Notes: generated by a model from the letters alone, not told the origin. DNA of 24,734 bases from an uncultured Clostridia bacterium (GCA_934167365.1 CAKPKU010000013.1:1-24734); one strand, 5' to 3'; shown: positions 19,301 through 24,698, counted from the first letter of the stretch. A program made the numbers and translations.

Positions 19301-20307
19301 ATACATTAGCATCAGCATTTAGTGATTCTGCAAGTGGAAGTTCAATAAAAGTTTTAGTGTCAGTTACTGAAACTAAAGAACCAACAGTAGCCACTGGAAA
19401 GACTTTAGGACTTGTTCTTAATGAAAAAACGATAACACTTAATAATGTAACATTAGTTAATAATGGTACTTTAAATATAAGTAATCCAACAGGTGGAGCA
19501 ATATCATCAAGTTCAAAATCAGTTCTAATTTCAAATAGAGGAAAGTTAACTACATCAGGAACTGGAGCTTTAAATTCTAGTGGAAGTAATACAATAAATA
19601 ATTATGGAACATGTGAGATAAAAGGATTCCAAATACTAGGAACATCTTCATCATATCCAACTATATATAATCAGTCAGGAGCAAGTTTAACAGTATCATC
19701 AGGAATCGTTTCAGCAACGACTTCAAGTGCAATTGCAAATTTGGGAACAGTAACAGTATCAGGAGGAAAAGTAAAAAATGAATGTGATAATATAAACTCA
19801 GTACAAGCAGCAATATCAAATTCAGGAAAGGCAATTGTATCAGGTGGAGAAATATCAGCAATATTACTAGCAATAACTAATAATTCTATATTAACTATAA
19901 AATCAGGAACAATAAGTTGTTCGGCAGGAAATACAATAGCTAACCGTGGAACTTGCAATATTGAAAAAGATACTAATTCATATGCAACTATAACAGGAAA
20001 TTCAAAGTATCCAACAATATATAACTATGAAGGAACACTTTCAATAAGTGCTGGAAAAATAAGTGCTGAAGACCAACAAGTAATAGTAAGTGATACAAAA
20101 GCAACATTAAATATATCTGGAAATGTAGAAATAACAACAGGAAATTCAACAGCAGTACAAACAGATGGAATATTTAAGCTTGATGGAGGAACCATTACGA
20201 ATAGTAGTAAAACATATGCGACGATAGTTGTTGTTGCAAGTAAGTATACAAAAACACTTGGAACAATCGTAAATAATGGTGGTGGTTCAACAATATCTTA
20301 TAAATAA
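7378..20307 (+). CDS. Giant secreted repeat protein: Ig-like domains, InlB-type repeats and beta-helix (4309 residues)
   Basis: The start is ATG 7378, seven bases after AAAGGAA; a GTG at 7372 is too close to that site. A hydrophobic segment (residues 11-30) is followed by WAYSRY (31-36), the signature of the upstream TasA-like proteins. Next come Ig-like domains (about 55-240), a first block of InlB/Listeria-Bacteroides repeats (246-2337; YDANGG, GYTFAGW, TIYAKW), further Ig-like domains (2341-2519), a second InlB block (2592-3150) and a three-module right-handed beta-helix (3155-4309), whose first module opens YYETLEEAINTAQTGDTV. No LPxTG or C-terminal membrane segment exists, so the mature protein is free or held non-covalently. 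It is Thr-, Asn- and Gly-rich and has long internal DNA duplications. It is single-gene, flanked by terminators. I infer a matrix or fibre-associated adhesin; no catalytic site is recognised. Confidence 0.9.
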   Translation: MKVFSLLKNKYLKILMITCIFLIAVCSTFFWAYSRYVLKDQEQVEIYYKSGTIDESKITLNPTTWTNGNVSVSISNTNDGVIQYKISESGEWKEYTGIFEVEENTTLYVRKVYGTQTMPETKKVISNIDKVAPIIEKNGNPSKTEVNKDDSFTIPIKITDSASGINSGDFTESDIVVKVDGKISTTSAKSLKYNNVKDGVYSYTLTLSGIEENGDIVLEIPEKSVSDIAGNYNVKTELNTGVKVANTYTVTLDNQNATTIGTVAIYEKYGVGIYKESSCTNAMTSTANGITKPERKYTVTYDANGGTVTTQSATSVYTFGGYYTETNGSGTQMINANGFITTNFTNTKYTANATIYAKWTPGTVSTNTPTRPGYTFTGWYDAAEGGNLVIEAGKTYTPTENKTVYAHWSVNTYTITLNNQNATTAGSTAVYEKYGDGIYKENICTNAMTETENAITKPERKYTITYDANGGFVTNKSATATYTFGGYYTETNGSGTQMINTDGFITTNFTNTKYTADATIYAKWTPVSVTLQTPSRAGYTFGGWYKEKDYTNKIGDASESYTPNSDITVYAKWVLNNYNISYDLAGGTVSTSNPTSYNITSSDITLNNPTRTGYTFNGWTEQIVNLKWSKGFINFASGEVDYYAGYPNSYYTDFVYLEKGKKYTLGGYGSYRGFRYRAYDTNLQYLGNVSTTQEYTPSSDCYVRILYYETSTEEQRTSTILTSGTKDKTEIIQQGSTGDRKYSANWISNIYTITLNNQNATTAGSTAIYEKYGIGIYKENACTNAMTETANAITKPERKYTVTYDANGGTVTTKSSTAIYTFGGYYTETNGSGTQMINANGFITTNFTNTKYTANATIYAKWTAGTVSVNTPTREGYTFAGWYDAEEGGNLVIEAGKTYTPTADKTVYAHWTANTYAIAYNKGDATGGTLPSNQTATYNSNLTLGANNMTKNATSNGYTITYANGTATSGTLPTTQTQTISYTANGWATSSNGAKVYESSQAFTPYKLTKGLTLYPSWTSKRDEVTLETNSMTKSNTNLGTVTFNYNGSGVANTTSTAYTTYTANGWTTTSGSQTATYTNGQNITPEENITLYPCFKQIANSAVFPTNPTRTGYSFAGWYTEAVGGTQVTSYTGTSAVTYYAHWIPITYGITYAKGDATGGIVPDKQTADYGSDITLATNSMTKNTTSNGYTITYANGTATSGTLPTKQTQTISYTANGWATSLNGERAYTSGQTIKYTFSEGIILYPSWTSTRNEVTLGTNSMKKNNTNLGTVTFNYNGSGKSSTTSTAYISYKANGWSETSESQTVKYTNGQKITPTKDVTLYPYFDQTVNSAVFPTATRTGYAFKGWYTEAEGGTQVTNYTDASNVTLYAHWEGNKYDIIYNNGDATGGILPSKDQATFGVNFTLAANNMEKNSTANGYTITYVNGTATSGTLPTNQTQTISYIANGWSTSLNGVKIYESSKTFTPYNFTNGLTLYPSWRSIRDNVKLGTNSMVKDNTDLGTVTFDYNGSGAENTTSKAYTTYTAAGWVTMGGSSSVSYSNGQELYLSENITLAPWFKQTANSATFPTNPTRVGYTFAGWYTERVGGTRVTSYTLAGPVTYYAHWTPVVYTISLDNQKATIAGSTAVYEKYNTGIYKESECINAMTETTNAIAKPIRKYTVTFDANGGKVTTQSATATYTFGGYYTATNGSGTQLINENGFVITNFANTKYTANATIYAKWTGGTLSANTPTREGYTFAGWYDAATGGNLVIAVGKTYTPTANKTVYAHWQINTYEIVYNNGDATGGTLPSNQTATYNSNLTLGANNMTKNATSNGYTITYANGTATSGTLPTTQTQTISYTANGWATSSNGAKVYESSQAFTPYKLTKGLTLYPSWTSTRNEVTLGTNSMAKSNTNLGTVTFNYNVNGTVNTTSTAYTTYTANGWTTTSGSQTATYTNGQKITPTVNMTLYPCFKQTANSAVFPTNPTRTGYTFAGWYTEAVGGTQVTSYTGASAVTYYAHWTANTYTITLNNQNATTAGSTAVYEKYNTGIYKESECTNVMTETTNAITKPERKYTITYNANGGTVTTQSATATYTFGGYYTATNGSGTQMIGTNGFITTNFTNTKYTADTTIYAKWTPGTVSANTPIRTGYTFAGWYDAAEGGNLVIAPGKVYTPTANKTVYAHWSEGNVYTIELNNQNATTAGSTAVYEKYENGIYKEDSCTNKMTTTTNAITKPERKYIVTYNANGGNTETESATASYTFGGYYTETNGSGTQMINANGFITTNFTNTKYTANATIYAKWTETGVTLPTATRAGYTFKGWATTNTATESEYTAGDQYIPKAEITLYAVWVDDIAPTKPVITNSSNGKWTNSNVKITIKATDEGSGIKEYQWYENGSWTTRALTTTNGVGTITYTANRNATIKFRAVDNMGNISEEATTEVKIDKTVPTVKVTMFDYNTFTWTASDTVGITAYAITTSSTTPTSWTTTGTLTSGTQDIDSNTAYTYYVWAKDEAGNITNGTITSYKITKIQGTGTTLTIKENSSSGVDLGTTCVLSGTTLYIAANLNAGYTSLELTVGGETFTSGTTTTITGATTIVTTAETGVYTVTLNNQGATIAGSTAVYEKYNTGVYKENSCTNKMTETANSIIKPQRQYTVTYEASEGTVTTKSSTAIYTFGGYYTETNGSGTQMINANGFITTNFTNTKYTANATIYAKWTAGTVSVNTPTREGYTFAGWYDAEEGGNLVIEAGKTYTPTADKTVYAHWTANTYAIAYNKGDATGGTLPSNQTATYNSNLTLGANNMTKNATSNGYTITYANGTATSGTLPTTQTQTISYTANGWATSSNGAKVYESSQAFTPYKLTKELTLYPSWTSKRNEVTLGTNSMAKSNTDLGTVTFNYNGSGKSDTTSTGYTTYVANGWTTISGSQTATYTDGQKITPEENITLYPSFKQTAHSATFPTNPTRTGYTFAGWYTEAEGGTKVTSYTGTSDITYYAHWTPNIYKITLDNMGATKAGSTAVYERYNDGIYLEESCINKMTATENPIIKPEKKYTVTYNANGGTVETETAIAEYIFEGYITHISGINAMQMIDQNGYITSYFANTYTQEGTLPADWTPKGVILPTATKANYVLKGWATTPNATSVEYKIGDKYIPSEDTTLYAVWEEAVASINNTTYYETLEEAINTAQTGDTVYALKQITETVNLIIPEEKDITLDTNGKTITFEEATLTNNGTLTIAGDGTITTSSAVNLITNAGTLNVTSTGIISNTNTGTYATIMNTGTVNKTGSGTITSNCANSSSIATIYGGNVKITDGTVSATTGTAVRVSGTFEITGGTVSTTGAMGVYCNGSSASVSGSSTKIQKSGTSGGSCFQYNGTGTATISGGTISVGTDSGSNAVYNGSAGIIKITGGTIEQKGTGHTITNSTTGTLEVTGGTITSAGNSGIINSSTGTIKVTGSSAKVTGSAFGVDARKGTAIITAGTVSATAGIGTSVNGGTLTIGTKGGTPSTTVPSVTGTTYGVLATSGTFNFYDGVIKGADGQSISGTVSAVETNYAIVKSTSNGIESATLQASNYRNETTLLGYTTLQNAVNDSASGTKVLVLKGISDSSTVTVDSAKTIEINTNGKTTTLSSTLTNNGTLTISGAGTITTSSAVNLITNAGTLNVTSTGTISNTNTGAYAAIMNTGTVNKTGSGTVSAKCSSSSSVATIYGGNLKITAGTVSATTGTAVRVSGTFEITGGTVSTTGAMGVYCNGSSASVSGSSTKIQKSGTSGGSCFQYNGTGTATISGGTISVGTDSGSNAVYNGSAGIIKITGGTIEQKGTGHTITNSTTGTLEVTGGTITSAGNSGIINSSTGTIKVTGSSAKVTGSAFGVDARKGTAIITAGTVSATAGIGTSVNGGTLTIGTKGGTPSTTVPSVTGTTYGVLATSGTFNFYDGVIKGADGQSISGTVSAVESGYGINKKTSNSIESAILVKANYLNTTSNSYYDTLASAFSDSASGSSIKVLVSVTETKEPTVATGKTLGLVLNEKTITLNNVTLVNNGTLNISNPTGGAISSSSKSVLISNRGKLTTSGTGALNSSGSNTINNYGTCEIKGFQILGTSSSYPTIYNQSGASLTVSSGIVSATTSSAIANLGTVTVSGGKVKNECDNINSVQAAISNSGKAIVSGGEISAILLAITNNSILTIKSGTISCSAGNTIANRGTCNIEKDTNSYATITGNSKYPTIYNYEGTLSISAGKISAEDQQVIVSDTKATLNISGNVEITTGNSTAVQTDGIFKLDGGTITNSSKTYATIVVVASKYTKTLGTIVNNGGGSTISYK
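9241..9606 (+). other. Non-repeat module inserted in an InlB-type repeat
   Basis: Residues 622-743 of the giant protein interrupt a repeat between RTGYTFNGW and KYSANW. The insert is aromatic and beta-like (FVYLEKGKKYTLGG, YRGFRYRAYD, CYVRILYYET) and occurs once in the protein. It resembles carbohydrate-binding or phage tail-type jelly-roll modules in general character, but I cannot name a family. Confidence 0.5.
9802..10440 (+). repeat. Long near-identical repeat, copy 1
   Basis: This stretch matches 15325-15963 at an offset of 5523 bases (1841 codons). I find only two differences through about 10435: C to T at 10374 and G to A at 10409. Silent sites match as well as coding ones, which means recent duplication or gene conversion between the two InlB blocks. 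Confidence 0.85.
14398..14934 (+). other. Ig-like domains between the two InlB blocks
   Basis: This part encodes APTKPVITN, WTNSNVKITIKATDEGSGI, FRAVDNMGNISE and YVWAKDEAGNITNG. Such motifs are typical of bacterial Ig-like/fibronectin-like modules in large adhesins. It separates the two repeat blocks and may act as a rigid spacer. Confidence 0.65.
15151..16827 (+). repeat. Second block of InlB-type repeats
   Basis: About seven units follow, with the same unit order as part of the first block. The last ones are more diverged (GTLPADW, TLYAVW) and lead into the beta-helix. The first half is nearly identical to 9802-10440. Confidence 0.8.
15325..15963 (+). repeat. Long near-identical repeat, copy 2
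   Basis: This is the partner of 9802-10440. Identity starts sharply at 15325 (the preceding base differs) and becomes patchy after about 15960, where scattered substitutions appear. Confidence 0.85.
17275..17988 (+). repeat. Perfect 714-bp direct repeat, copy 1
   Basis: By direct comparison of the printed sequence I find no differences from 18490-19203. The offset is 1215 bases (405 codons), so the frame is kept. Upstream parts of the same modules (from about 17022) match at the same offset with some substitutions. Confidence 0.9.
18490..19203 (+). repeat. Perfect 714-bp direct repeat, copy 2
   Basis: This is the partner of 17275-17988. Identity stops abruptly after GTTGAA at 19198-19203, where the two modules diverge into unrelated linkers. 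Confidence 0.9.
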
Positions 20308-20353
20308 TGAAACAAAGTTATTGAGCCATGCCGGGTAGTGCAAAATAAGATAT

Positions 20354-20394
20354 AAAACGAGATTAACATTAGTATGAAGTTAATCTCGTTTTTA
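20354..20394 (+). terminator. Intrinsic terminator after the giant gene
   Basis: A 14-bp perfect stem, 20354-20367 with 20379-20392, surrounds an 11-base loop and ends in a run of five T. It lies 46 bases after the stop codon. Confidence 0.85.
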
Positions 20395-20405
20395 TATAAT
20401 TAGTG

Positions 20406-20430
20406 ATTTTCCTACGCAAATAAGGAAAAT
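20406..20430. repeat. Short hairpin in the intergenic region
   Basis: ATTTTCCT pairs with AGGAAAAT across a 9-base loop. No T run follows on the + strand. Its function is unknown; it may be an operator-like or leader element for the next gene. Confidence 0.35.
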
Positions 20431-20533
20431 TTAAAAAAGGTGATATTAAGTATAAAAATGTAATAAAAATGTAAAAAATATCTGATTTTTTAGAATCCGT
20501 AACAAAATATGATAAATTAAAAAAAATAAGAAG

Positions 20534-20561
20534 TTGACTAATGTAGCAAAATATTTAAAAA
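20534..20561 (+). promoter_or_regulatory. Possible promoter of the thioester adhesin gene
   Basis: TTGACT (20534-20539) is one base from the -35 consensus. With a 16-base spacer the -10 would be TAAAAA, a poor match. An alternative -10, TATGAT at 20508-20513, lacks a good -35. The intergenic region is so AT-rich that neither is firm. Confidence 0.3.
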
Positions 20562-20595
20562 TAATAATATATAAAAATAAATGGAGGAAGGAATT

Positions 20596-23500
20596 ATGAA
20601 AAGATTTTTCAGTAACAAATATTTGAAGCTAAGTTTTTTTATTATAATTTTTGTTTTAATGTTATTACAACTTAATTATAATAGTGTAAATGCAGCCAAT
20701 CCATATGTATTTAATATAACTAAAGTAGATAGTGGAATTCAAAGATATACAATATATGATAATGGAAATAAAATATATAATGTATTTTGTGGACGATATA
20801 ATAAACATCTACAAACTAACAATCAATTAACATATGCAGAATCATATTATACTCAAATAGATAATAAAGATTATAAGAACAATAAAATACAAATACAGTA
20901 TTTACTAGATCATATCTATTTACCATGGGAGGATAGTAGTAAAGAGGAAAAGGATTTTTACAAAAATTCAGTTTTAAAAGCAATATATCCAGATGTAGTA
21001 AAAATGAGTGATGCTGACATATGGACAGCTGAGCAGTATGCCATATGGCATTATACAGACGGAGATCAATTAGATAAAAATATTGATGAAAAAGTATATT
21101 TAAATCAGGGATTGAGAAGAAATCTATATGATGCTTTAATAAAATATGCAGATGAGGCAGCAAAAAACGGTTACAAATCTGCAAATGAAAATGACAAAAA
21201 ATTTGCGACAGAGCTTGTAAAAATAGAAAAAACAGAAAATACTCAAATGGTAGTTGAAAGTAAAAAAATAAAAGTAGGACCATTTAAAATTTCTGGAGAT
21301 AGTAATCAAATATATAAAGATATAAAAGTAACATTAGATGGAACTTTATTAGGAACAGCAACATCATCAGTAAATTATAAATACAAAATTACAGGTGCAA
21401 CAGAACATTTTGATAATGATTATGCAAGAACAAGTAACTTAAGTGATGGAGAGTTCTATATTGAAATAGAAGCTCTTGGAACTACTACAATATCATTAGT
21501 AAAACAACATTCTATTAATATAAATATAATGGCACAAAATACATGGGGAACATATGCTACTTTTTGGAAAAATAAAAATACAAATAATCAGGACTTAATA
21601 AGTATTAATAGAAAAATAGATAATCATAAATGGAACCTTCAAGTCGAAACAGAGGGAGAAGAAGCTGTAATTGGTATACGTGTAAATAAAGTTGATGAAA
21701 AAGGTGAAAGATTACCTACTTCAACATATTTAAATATACAAGGAAAAGAGCTAGAATATAAAGATGGTAAAATAGTTACATCTAATACAGATAATGATAT
21801 TAGTTCATTTTATGACAATGAAAATAATATATTATGGGTTACTACAAATGAAAATGATATAAAGTCTGCCGTATTATCTATAACTGAAAAAGACGTAGAT
21901 GGATATATAAATGCATTAAAAAATAAGAGATTAAAAACAAGTATTTCAGTAAACGAGAATACAGGAAAGTTATCATATAGCTCATATTTATATGATACAT
22001 CAAATGGAAATGAAAACATTATTAGAGCCGGACAATCTTTGAATTATGAGGATGGTATTAAAGTACAAAAATCATATATAGATAGTGTTGTGAATAATAA
22101 TGAGGGAAATTACCTTGTTGTAGATGTAACAATTGTAAATAGAATAAAAAAGACACCTAAATTAGTAATTAAAAAGAAAACATCAGCCGAAAGTTTAAGT
22201 GTTAAAGGAACAACATTCCAAGTTAAACAAGCTAAAAACTTAGAAGTAATGCTTGGTGTGCAAGACGGAGAGGTAGTTAGTTATGATGATATAGTAATTG
22301 ATGAAAATGGAAATGGAGTTGTAACTTTAGATAAGTGGAAAGATGGTGAAAGTATATACATAACAGAAACTCAAAATGCACCAGGATTAAGAAATGCGTT
22401 TTTAAATGAAGGTAGAACAATATATGATTTGATTACACCTAGATTAAATGAAACAACTGGAGAAATGACACTTGTAAAATATATGGGATATTTATTAGGA
22501 AGAGAAGGAGATCTTTCATATACATATACAAGAGACAACAGCGTATATACTAATATTGAAGAAGCAACTATTAGTGAAGATAATGATTCATTTGTTATAA
22601 CAGTAAATGTTAATGATCCTCCAGAAGAAAAGCAAATAAATGTAAAAGTTATTAAAAAAGATATGAATAATAACGAAATTACAGGAGGTAAATTTAATTT
22701 ATATTCAGGAGAAAGTGTTTCTGAAGATAACGAAATATATTCTTCACTTGTAAAATCTATGCAAGCAGGAGAAACATATAGCTTTACAGCTTTAAGAGGA
22801 AGTAGTGTAGATGCTTTTTACTTAAAAGAAGTTGAAGCACCTGATGGATATATAAATGCTTTAGATGGTAATTATTATTTAAAAGCAAAAGTAAAAGTTG
22901 GAGTAGATGGTTCAGTTACACTAGAAAGTGATGCTGAAAAATACATCTGGAAAAGCAATGACAGTGGAGTTTATGAATTATGTGATGAGAATACAGACCA
23001 ATATGTGGAAAAACTATATAAAGAATACACTGAAAGTGTAAAAATAGAAACTATTGATGGAGTTCCAACAATTATTTTTACAATAAAAGATCCAGAAGAA
23101 TATGCTGATTTATCTTTACGTAAGTTTATAACAGAAGTAAAAGATGGAGCAACAGGAGAAGAAGAAGAAATAACAACAAGAATACCAGATGTTGATATAT
23201 CACCATTAGTAGATAAAACAGGAACAACAGCAAAATATGAACACACAAAAGAACCAGTATTAGTACATACAACAGATATAGTAACATATACAATAAGGGT
23301 TTATAATGAAGGGAATATAGACTGCTATGCAAGTTTAATAAAAGATGATATACCACAAGGTTTAGAATTTGTACCATATACAGAAGGCGATGGAAGTGTA
23401 AATGCCACATACGGATGGAAATTAGTAGATGAAAATGATAATGAAGTAGAAGATATATCAAAAGCAAAATATATAGTAACAAATTATTTAGCAAAAGATG

Positions 23501-24357
23501 AAGAAGAAAAGAATTTAATTAAAGCATTTGATCCAGATACAATGGCAGATTTAGATTATAGAGATGTAAAAGTACAATTTAAAGTATCAATGTCAAATAC
23601 ATCAGATAAGATAATAACAAACTATGCTCAAATATCAGAAGAAACAAACTCAAAGGGAGAACAAGTAAAAGATAGAGACTCAACACCAAATGAGTGGAAA
23701 AATGAAGATGATGAGGATGTAGAGCATATAAAAGTATTGTATTTTGATTTAGCGTTAAGAAAGTGGGTAACACAAGCAATAGTAACAGAGAGTGGAAAAA
23801 CAACAGTTGTTGAAACAGGACATAAAGCAGAAGATGATCCAGAAGAAGTAGTAAAAGTTGATTTAAAGAAAAGTAAATTAAGTGATGTAACAGTGAAATT
23901 TAGATACTCAATAAAAATAACGAATGAAGGAAAAATAGCAGGAGAAGCTACGGAAATTTCAGATTATATACCAAATGGATTAAAATTCGTACAAGAAGAT
24001 AATCCAGATTGGAGAGAAGAAGATGGAAAAGTAGTAACAAATAAATTAGCAGGAACAACATTAGAGCCAGGAGAAAGTGCAGAAGTAGAAATATTATTAA
24101 CATGGGTAAACAGTGAGTCAAATATGGGTGTAATGATAAATACAGCAGAAATAAGCAAAGATCATAATAATTATGGAACACCAGATATAGATTCAACACC
24201 AAATAATAAAGTACCAGGAGAAGATGATATAGATGATGCACCAGTAATGCTAACAATAAAAACAGGTTCAGAAATTATAGCATATGCAAGTTTAATGTTA
24301 GGATTTATAGCAATAATTGCAGTAGGAATTAACATTATAAAAAATAAAGTTTTATAG
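20596..24357 (+). CDS. Thioester-domain adhesin with SpaA-like and DUF11-type modules
   Basis: ATG 20596 follows GGAGGAAGG (20583-20591); the ATG at 20581 overlaps that site and is rejected. The 1253-residue protein has a signal peptide (about 1-34, cleavage near SVNA/AN). Its N-terminal domain has Cys65 in NVFCGRYN and Gln147 in TAEQYAIWHYTDG, the Cys and TQxA(I/V)W-like Gln pair that forms an internal thioester in Gram-positive adhesins; such bonds can attach covalently to host or surface amines. SpaA-like modules start near residues 356, 519 and 679, the third with YLKEVEAPDGY. A DUF11-type domain (about 835-1045) and the terminal variant (about 1048-1215) follow, closely matching the end of the adhesin at 1-3710. 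The C-terminus is LTIKTG, a membrane segment and a Lys-containing tail. It is single-gene with its own terminator. Confidence 0.88.
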   Translation: MKRFFSNKYLKLSFFIIIFVLMLLQLNYNSVNAANPYVFNITKVDSGIQRYTIYDNGNKIYNVFCGRYNKHLQTNNQLTYAESYYTQIDNKDYKNNKIQIQYLLDHIYLPWEDSSKEEKDFYKNSVLKAIYPDVVKMSDADIWTAEQYAIWHYTDGDQLDKNIDEKVYLNQGLRRNLYDALIKYADEAAKNGYKSANENDKKFATELVKIEKTENTQMVVESKKIKVGPFKISGDSNQIYKDIKVTLDGTLLGTATSSVNYKYKITGATEHFDNDYARTSNLSDGEFYIEIEALGTTTISLVKQHSININIMAQNTWGTYATFWKNKNTNNQDLISINRKIDNHKWNLQVETEGEEAVIGIRVNKVDEKGERLPTSTYLNIQGKELEYKDGKIVTSNTDNDISSFYDNENNILWVTTNENDIKSAVLSITEKDVDGYINALKNKRLKTSISVNENTGKLSYSSYLYDTSNGNENIIRAGQSLNYEDGIKVQKSYIDSVVNNNEGNYLVVDVTIVNRIKKTPKLVIKKKTSAESLSVKGTTFQVKQAKNLEVMLGVQDGEVVSYDDIVIDENGNGVVTLDKWKDGESIYITETQNAPGLRNAFLNEGRTIYDLITPRLNETTGEMTLVKYMGYLLGREGDLSYTYTRDNSVYTNIEEATISEDNDSFVITVNVNDPPEEKQINVKVIKKDMNNNEITGGKFNLYSGESVSEDNEIYSSLVKSMQAGETYSFTALRGSSVDAFYLKEVEAPDGYINALDGNYYLKAKVKVGVDGSVTLESDAEKYIWKSNDSGVYELCDENTDQYVEKLYKEYTESVKIETIDGVPTIIFTIKDPEEYADLSLRKFITEVKDGATGEEEEITTRIPDVDISPLVDKTGTTAKYEHTKEPVLVHTTDIVTYTIRVYNEGNIDCYASLIKDDIPQGLEFVPYTEGDGSVNATYGWKLVDENDNEVEDISKAKYIVTNYLAKDEEEKNLIKAFDPDTMADLDYRDVKVQFKVSMSNTSDKIITNYAQISEETNSKGEQVKDRDSTPNEWKNEDDEDVEHIKVLYFDLALRKWVTQAIVTESGKTTVVETGHKAEDDPEEVVKVDLKKSKLSDVTVKFRYSIKITNEGKIAGEATEISDYIPNGLKFVQEDNPDWREEDGKVVTNKLAGTTLEPGESAEVEILLTWVNSESNMGVMINTAEISKDHNNYGTPDIDSTPNNKVPGEDDIDDAPVMLTIKTGSEIIAYASLMLGFIAIIAVGINIIKNKVL
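24250..24357 (+). other. C-terminal sorting-signal-like tail of the thioester adhesin
   Basis: The tail starts LTIKTGS, followed by about 22 hydrophobic residues and KNKVL. It matches the tail at 3603-3710 in motif and layout while the membrane segment itself differs, so the KTG part appears to be the conserved element. Confidence 0.6.
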
Positions 24358-24373
24358 AATAAAAATAATGCCT

Positions 24374-24404
24374 AAAATGAAACAGATTTAATCTGTTTCA
24401 TTTT
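24374..24404 (+). terminator. Intrinsic terminator after the thioester adhesin gene
   Basis: A perfect 14-bp stem, 24374-24387 with 24391-24404, has a TTA triloop and a T run at the end of the 3' arm. It may work in both directions because the 5' arm starts with an A run. Confidence 0.85.
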
Positions 24405-24570
24405 GCGTATAAAAAGCTATATATATCCCTAGCTAAACTATAATGAATGTATACCAATGGGTAATAGGCAAAATTAATATTGATAAAAAAATGAAAAGAA
24501 AATGTAATAAAATTGTAAAGTTTTATTATATTTTTTTCAAATACAAATTTCCGTATAAATAAATCAAAAA

Positions 24571-24602
24571 AACTCGAAAAATATTATATTTGCAATTATA
24601 TT
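24571..24602 (+). promoter_or_regulatory. Candidate promoter resembling the one at 3843-3876
   Basis: The stretch shares TCGAAAAA and TATTATAT with the promoter region at 3846-3865, with two fewer A residues between them. The Spo0A-box equivalent here is ACTCGAA, a two-base mismatch to TGTCGAA. A -10-like TATATT lies at 24597-24602. It would drive the gene starting at 24699. Confidence 0.35.
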
Positions 24603-24641
24603 AAAAATATTTAAAAATAAAGTAAATTCAAAATATAATAA

Positions 24642-24681
24642 TTTATGAAAAAACGGACAATGTCCAAATAAAATTCATAAA
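24642..24681 (+). promoter_or_regulatory. Nested inverted repeats just upstream of the last gene
   Basis: The inner palindrome GGACAATGTCC (24655-24665) is enclosed by TTTATGAA (24642-24649) and TTCATAAA (24674-24681). It is close to the ribosome binding site of the following gene, as the hairpin at 7292-7366 is for the giant gene. It could be an operator or a leader hairpin. Confidence 0.45.
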
Positions 24682-24698
24682 CCATATGGAGGGAAGTT

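Larger units (their letters stand above)
16840..20304 (+). repeat. Beta-helix region made of three modules
   Basis: Three modules start near 16840, 18055 and 19285, opening YYETLEEAINTAQTGDTV, GYTTLQNAVNDSASGTKV and YYDTLASAFSDSASGSSI. Each then has short Gly-Thr-rich turns such as TNNGTLTI, ITGGTVS and VSGGKV. This is the usual look of parallel right-handed beta-helices of the pectate-lyase-like class. Modules 1 and 2 are related by a 1215-base duplication; module 3 is diverged. Confidence 0.8.

Noticed and set aside
7931..19958. Many long antisense open frames within the giant gene, up to 294 codons
   Set aside because: They recur with the repeats, encode low-complexity Leu/His/Tyr-rich strings and lack ribosome binding sites. 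They result from A-rich codons lacking stops on the complement.
20581..20583. ATG start for the thioester adhesin
   Set aside because: It overlaps GGAGGAAGG, which serves the ATG at 20596.
24405..24570. Intergenic stretch after the last terminator
   Set aside because: No gene, tRNA or clear hairpin was found; several AT-rich -10-like strings are too common to call.
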